From the NCBI GenBank assembly GCA_024803745.1, contig JANJXV010000161.1, forward strand, positions 942,001-1,006,000: a DNA stretch of 64,000 nt, given 5' to 3'. Below the pieces are notes generated by a model. The model was not told the DNA's origin. It saw only the letters and a program-made list of their open reading frames with translations, and did not search any database. The position numbers were made by a program, and so were the translations under genes. This document shows positions 62,520 through 64,000 of the stretch, piece after piece (position 1 is the stretch's first letter; each line of letters begins with the position of its first letter). The DNA comes from Megascapheus bottae (Eukaryota; Chordata; Mammalia; Rodentia; Geomyidae).

Positions 62520-62860
62520 CTCACAACTTAATTTCAGCTACTTAGGAGGCTCAGGGCTTAGGATCACAGGTCAAAGCCAACCAGGGCCCTACAGTGTGTG
62601 AGATCAAACTCTGTGAACATACAATGACTGTAAGAGGAATCTCACTGCCTGGGAATGTAGCCTAATGGTAGAGTGCTCACCTAGAATGCATGAAGAACAA
62701 GGTTCTATTCACCGGTACCGCATATTCAGAAAAAAGCAAGAAGTGGCGCTGTGTTTCAAGAGGCAGAGCACTCACCTTGGGCAAGCGAGTCCAATGAAAA
62801 TGTCTAGGCCCTGCGTCCAAGCCGTAGGACTGGCAAAAAGAAAAAAAAGAGCAATCTTAC
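62520..62860 (+). mobile_element. Composite SINE, three segments
   Basis: A second-type monomer (62520-62642, with CAGCTACTTAGGAGGCTCAGG) is followed by two tRNA-like monomers (62643-62735 and 62736-62840) and an A-rich tail. The order is unusual and may be two SINEs inserted side by side. Confidence 0.65.
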
Positions 62861-62939
62861 TTAAGTAACAAGGAATGTACCCTATATTTATACAGACTGA
62901 AAAATTCATTAAGAAATTAGAAAGTATGTATAAAGTGCA

Positions 62940-63045
62940 TAATTTCTTTTGTGTGTTGGCACTGGGTCTTCAACTGAGTGCTTCAGCTCTATCCCTGACC
63001 TTTTCTGCTCAAGGCTAGCACTCTACCAATGCAGCCCCAAATCAA
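62940..63045 (-). mobile_element. SINE fragment, tRNA-like monomer
   Basis: Minus-strand tRNA-like monomer only (GCTCAAGGCTAGCACTCTACC). It is truncated at the side where the second monomer should follow. Confidence 0.6.
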
Positions 63046-63254
63046 CTATCTTCAATTGAGATATAAGCGATGAATATTTCAGGGTGCTTCATGAAAAACA
63101 TTTTTATAAATTGAAACTTTCAACACAGTCTTATTTTAGTATGAATGTTGAGATGGGAAGAGACAGAAAAAGTGAAATGTTTCCTGATCCCCATAGAGAA
63201 GAGACTCAGCAGAACCACTGTGGTCTGCAGGCTTCTTTGTGAGTTTTGTTTGCT
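63046..63254. other. Unique-looking interval
   Basis: No feature recognised. Confidence 0.4.
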
Positions 63255-63474
63255 TGTTTGATTTTTGTCAATTGTGGGGCTTGAACTCTGGGCCTGGGCA
63301 CTGTCCCTGAGCTCTTCAGCTCAAGGCTAGTGCTTTAATCTGTGAGCCACAGTGCCACTTCTGGATTTTCTGGCAGTTAACTGGGTACTTTGGCTGGCTT
63401 TAAACTTTGATTCTCAGATCTTAGCCTCCTGAGTAGCTAAGATTATAGGTGTGAGGTACCATCACCAGGCTGCT
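63255..63474 (-). mobile_element. Full-length dimeric SINE
   Basis: The best-preserved dimer in the window. Tail complement near 63255-63270, tRNA-like monomer with the B-box complement GGGGCTTGAACTC (63277-63289), then linker and second monomer ending near 63472. Confidence 0.8.
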
Positions 63475-63605
63475 GCTCTGTTACTATGCAGGTTCTGGAT
63501 CAAGAACTTCAAGTTCTTACTTCTCTTGCCTGATACTCTGCCATTTCAACGAAGCCCCAGTTCCTGGTCTTTGTTGGTTAATGAGAGATATTATGATTTT
63601 CTAAT
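63475..63605 (-). mobile_element. SINE remnant
   Basis: A weak minus-strand resemblance centred on 63540-63600 (GCCCCAGTTCCTGG, GGTTAATGAGAGAT), abutting the previous SINE. Confidence 0.45.
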
Positions 63606-63811
63606 ATTTAGAGGAATGATTATAAAACCCAGCATTTTACTTACTTGAATAAATTAAGAGACAGGACCTAGTGAGATGGAAAACAAATTTTTTTTTCAAG
63701 TTGCTATCCTGTTCTAATGCATAAGTCTGGCTATTTTGCTTACACACAAATATGTATTTTACCAATTTCTACTCTATTTTTGCTTAGCTTAAATCCACCA
63801 CTGCCATTTCA
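63606..63811. other. Unique-looking interval
   Basis: No feature recognised beyond a T-run near 63690. Confidence 0.4.
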
Positions 63812-63903
63812 TAGATTTTGTTGTTGTTGTTTGCGGTGCTTGAACTCTGTGCCTGGGCTGTTCCTCAGATCTTCAGTTCAATGCCAGTGCTCTACTACTT
63901 TTG
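63812..63903 (-). mobile_element. Partial SINE, tRNA-like monomer
   Basis: A (GTT)-rich tail complement, then a B-box-like region (GGTGCTTGAACTCTG, 63836-63850) up to CTCTACTACTT. It is cut off by the next SINE. Confidence 0.65.
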
Positions 63904-64000
63904 ATTTGGCCAGTCCTGGGCTTGAACTCAGGGACTGAGCACTGTCCTTATATTTTCTCAAGGCTAGGGCTCTACCACTTCAGCCTAAGCACCACTTCCA
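63904..64000 (-). mobile_element. SINE running off the window end
   Basis: A second minus-strand tRNA-like monomer in the same orientation (GGGCTTGAACTCAGGG at 63919-63934), continuing past the last base. Confidence 0.7.

Noticed and set aside
62643..62735. tRNA-like segment with A- and B-box-like stretches
   Set aside because: It belongs to a SINE with an A-rich tail and sister copies. I see no tRNA cloverleaf with a usable anticodon arm.

Overview
The window looks like rodent nuclear DNA, most likely from the Geomyoidea (kangaroo rats, pocket mice, pocket gophers). Two things point there. Many short repeats have an ID-like, tRNA-Ala-type monomer with a recognisable B box, often joined to a second monomer, as in the dimeric IDL-Geo SINEs of that superfamily. 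The long repeats are rodent-style LINE-1 (L1). I see no intact host gene.

Layout. 1-3308: flank with two SINEs and no recognisable gene. 3309-57196: a tandem array of about 53.9 kb with a period of 7,418-7,454 bp, holding seven full units (U1-U7) and a partial eighth (U8). 57197-64000: flank rich in SINEs, with a nest of older L1 fragments at 60.4-62.5 kb.

Each unit carries one L1 on the minus strand (poly-T tail and 3' UTR on the left, then ORF2, ORF1 and an upstream leader), followed by a spacer of about 1.9 kb. The spacer holds a minus-strand SINE dimer, a variable (TCA)n tract, a plus-strand SINE dimer, and about 0.6 kb of sequence I do not recognise. Spacer and L1 repeat together, so the copies arose by tandem duplication and not by independent retrotransposition.

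All seven near-complete L1 copies share the same breaks. These are a frameshift in the middle of ORF1; a TGA at ORF2 codon 40; several further frameshifts and stops in the first half of ORF2; and loss of one base just before the reverse transcriptase core. The founder was therefore dead before it was amplified. The C-terminal half of ORF2 is nevertheless one open frame of 687 codons in U3 and U7. U4 and U5 are almost identical, which indicates a recent duplication. U5-U7 share a further ORF1 deletion, U6-U7 share more variants, and the edge copy U8 is the most decayed. This is the pattern expected of an array turning over by unequal crossing-over.

The most notable object is the array itself, an L1-based macrosatellite. 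No system encoding a new biochemical function is evident.
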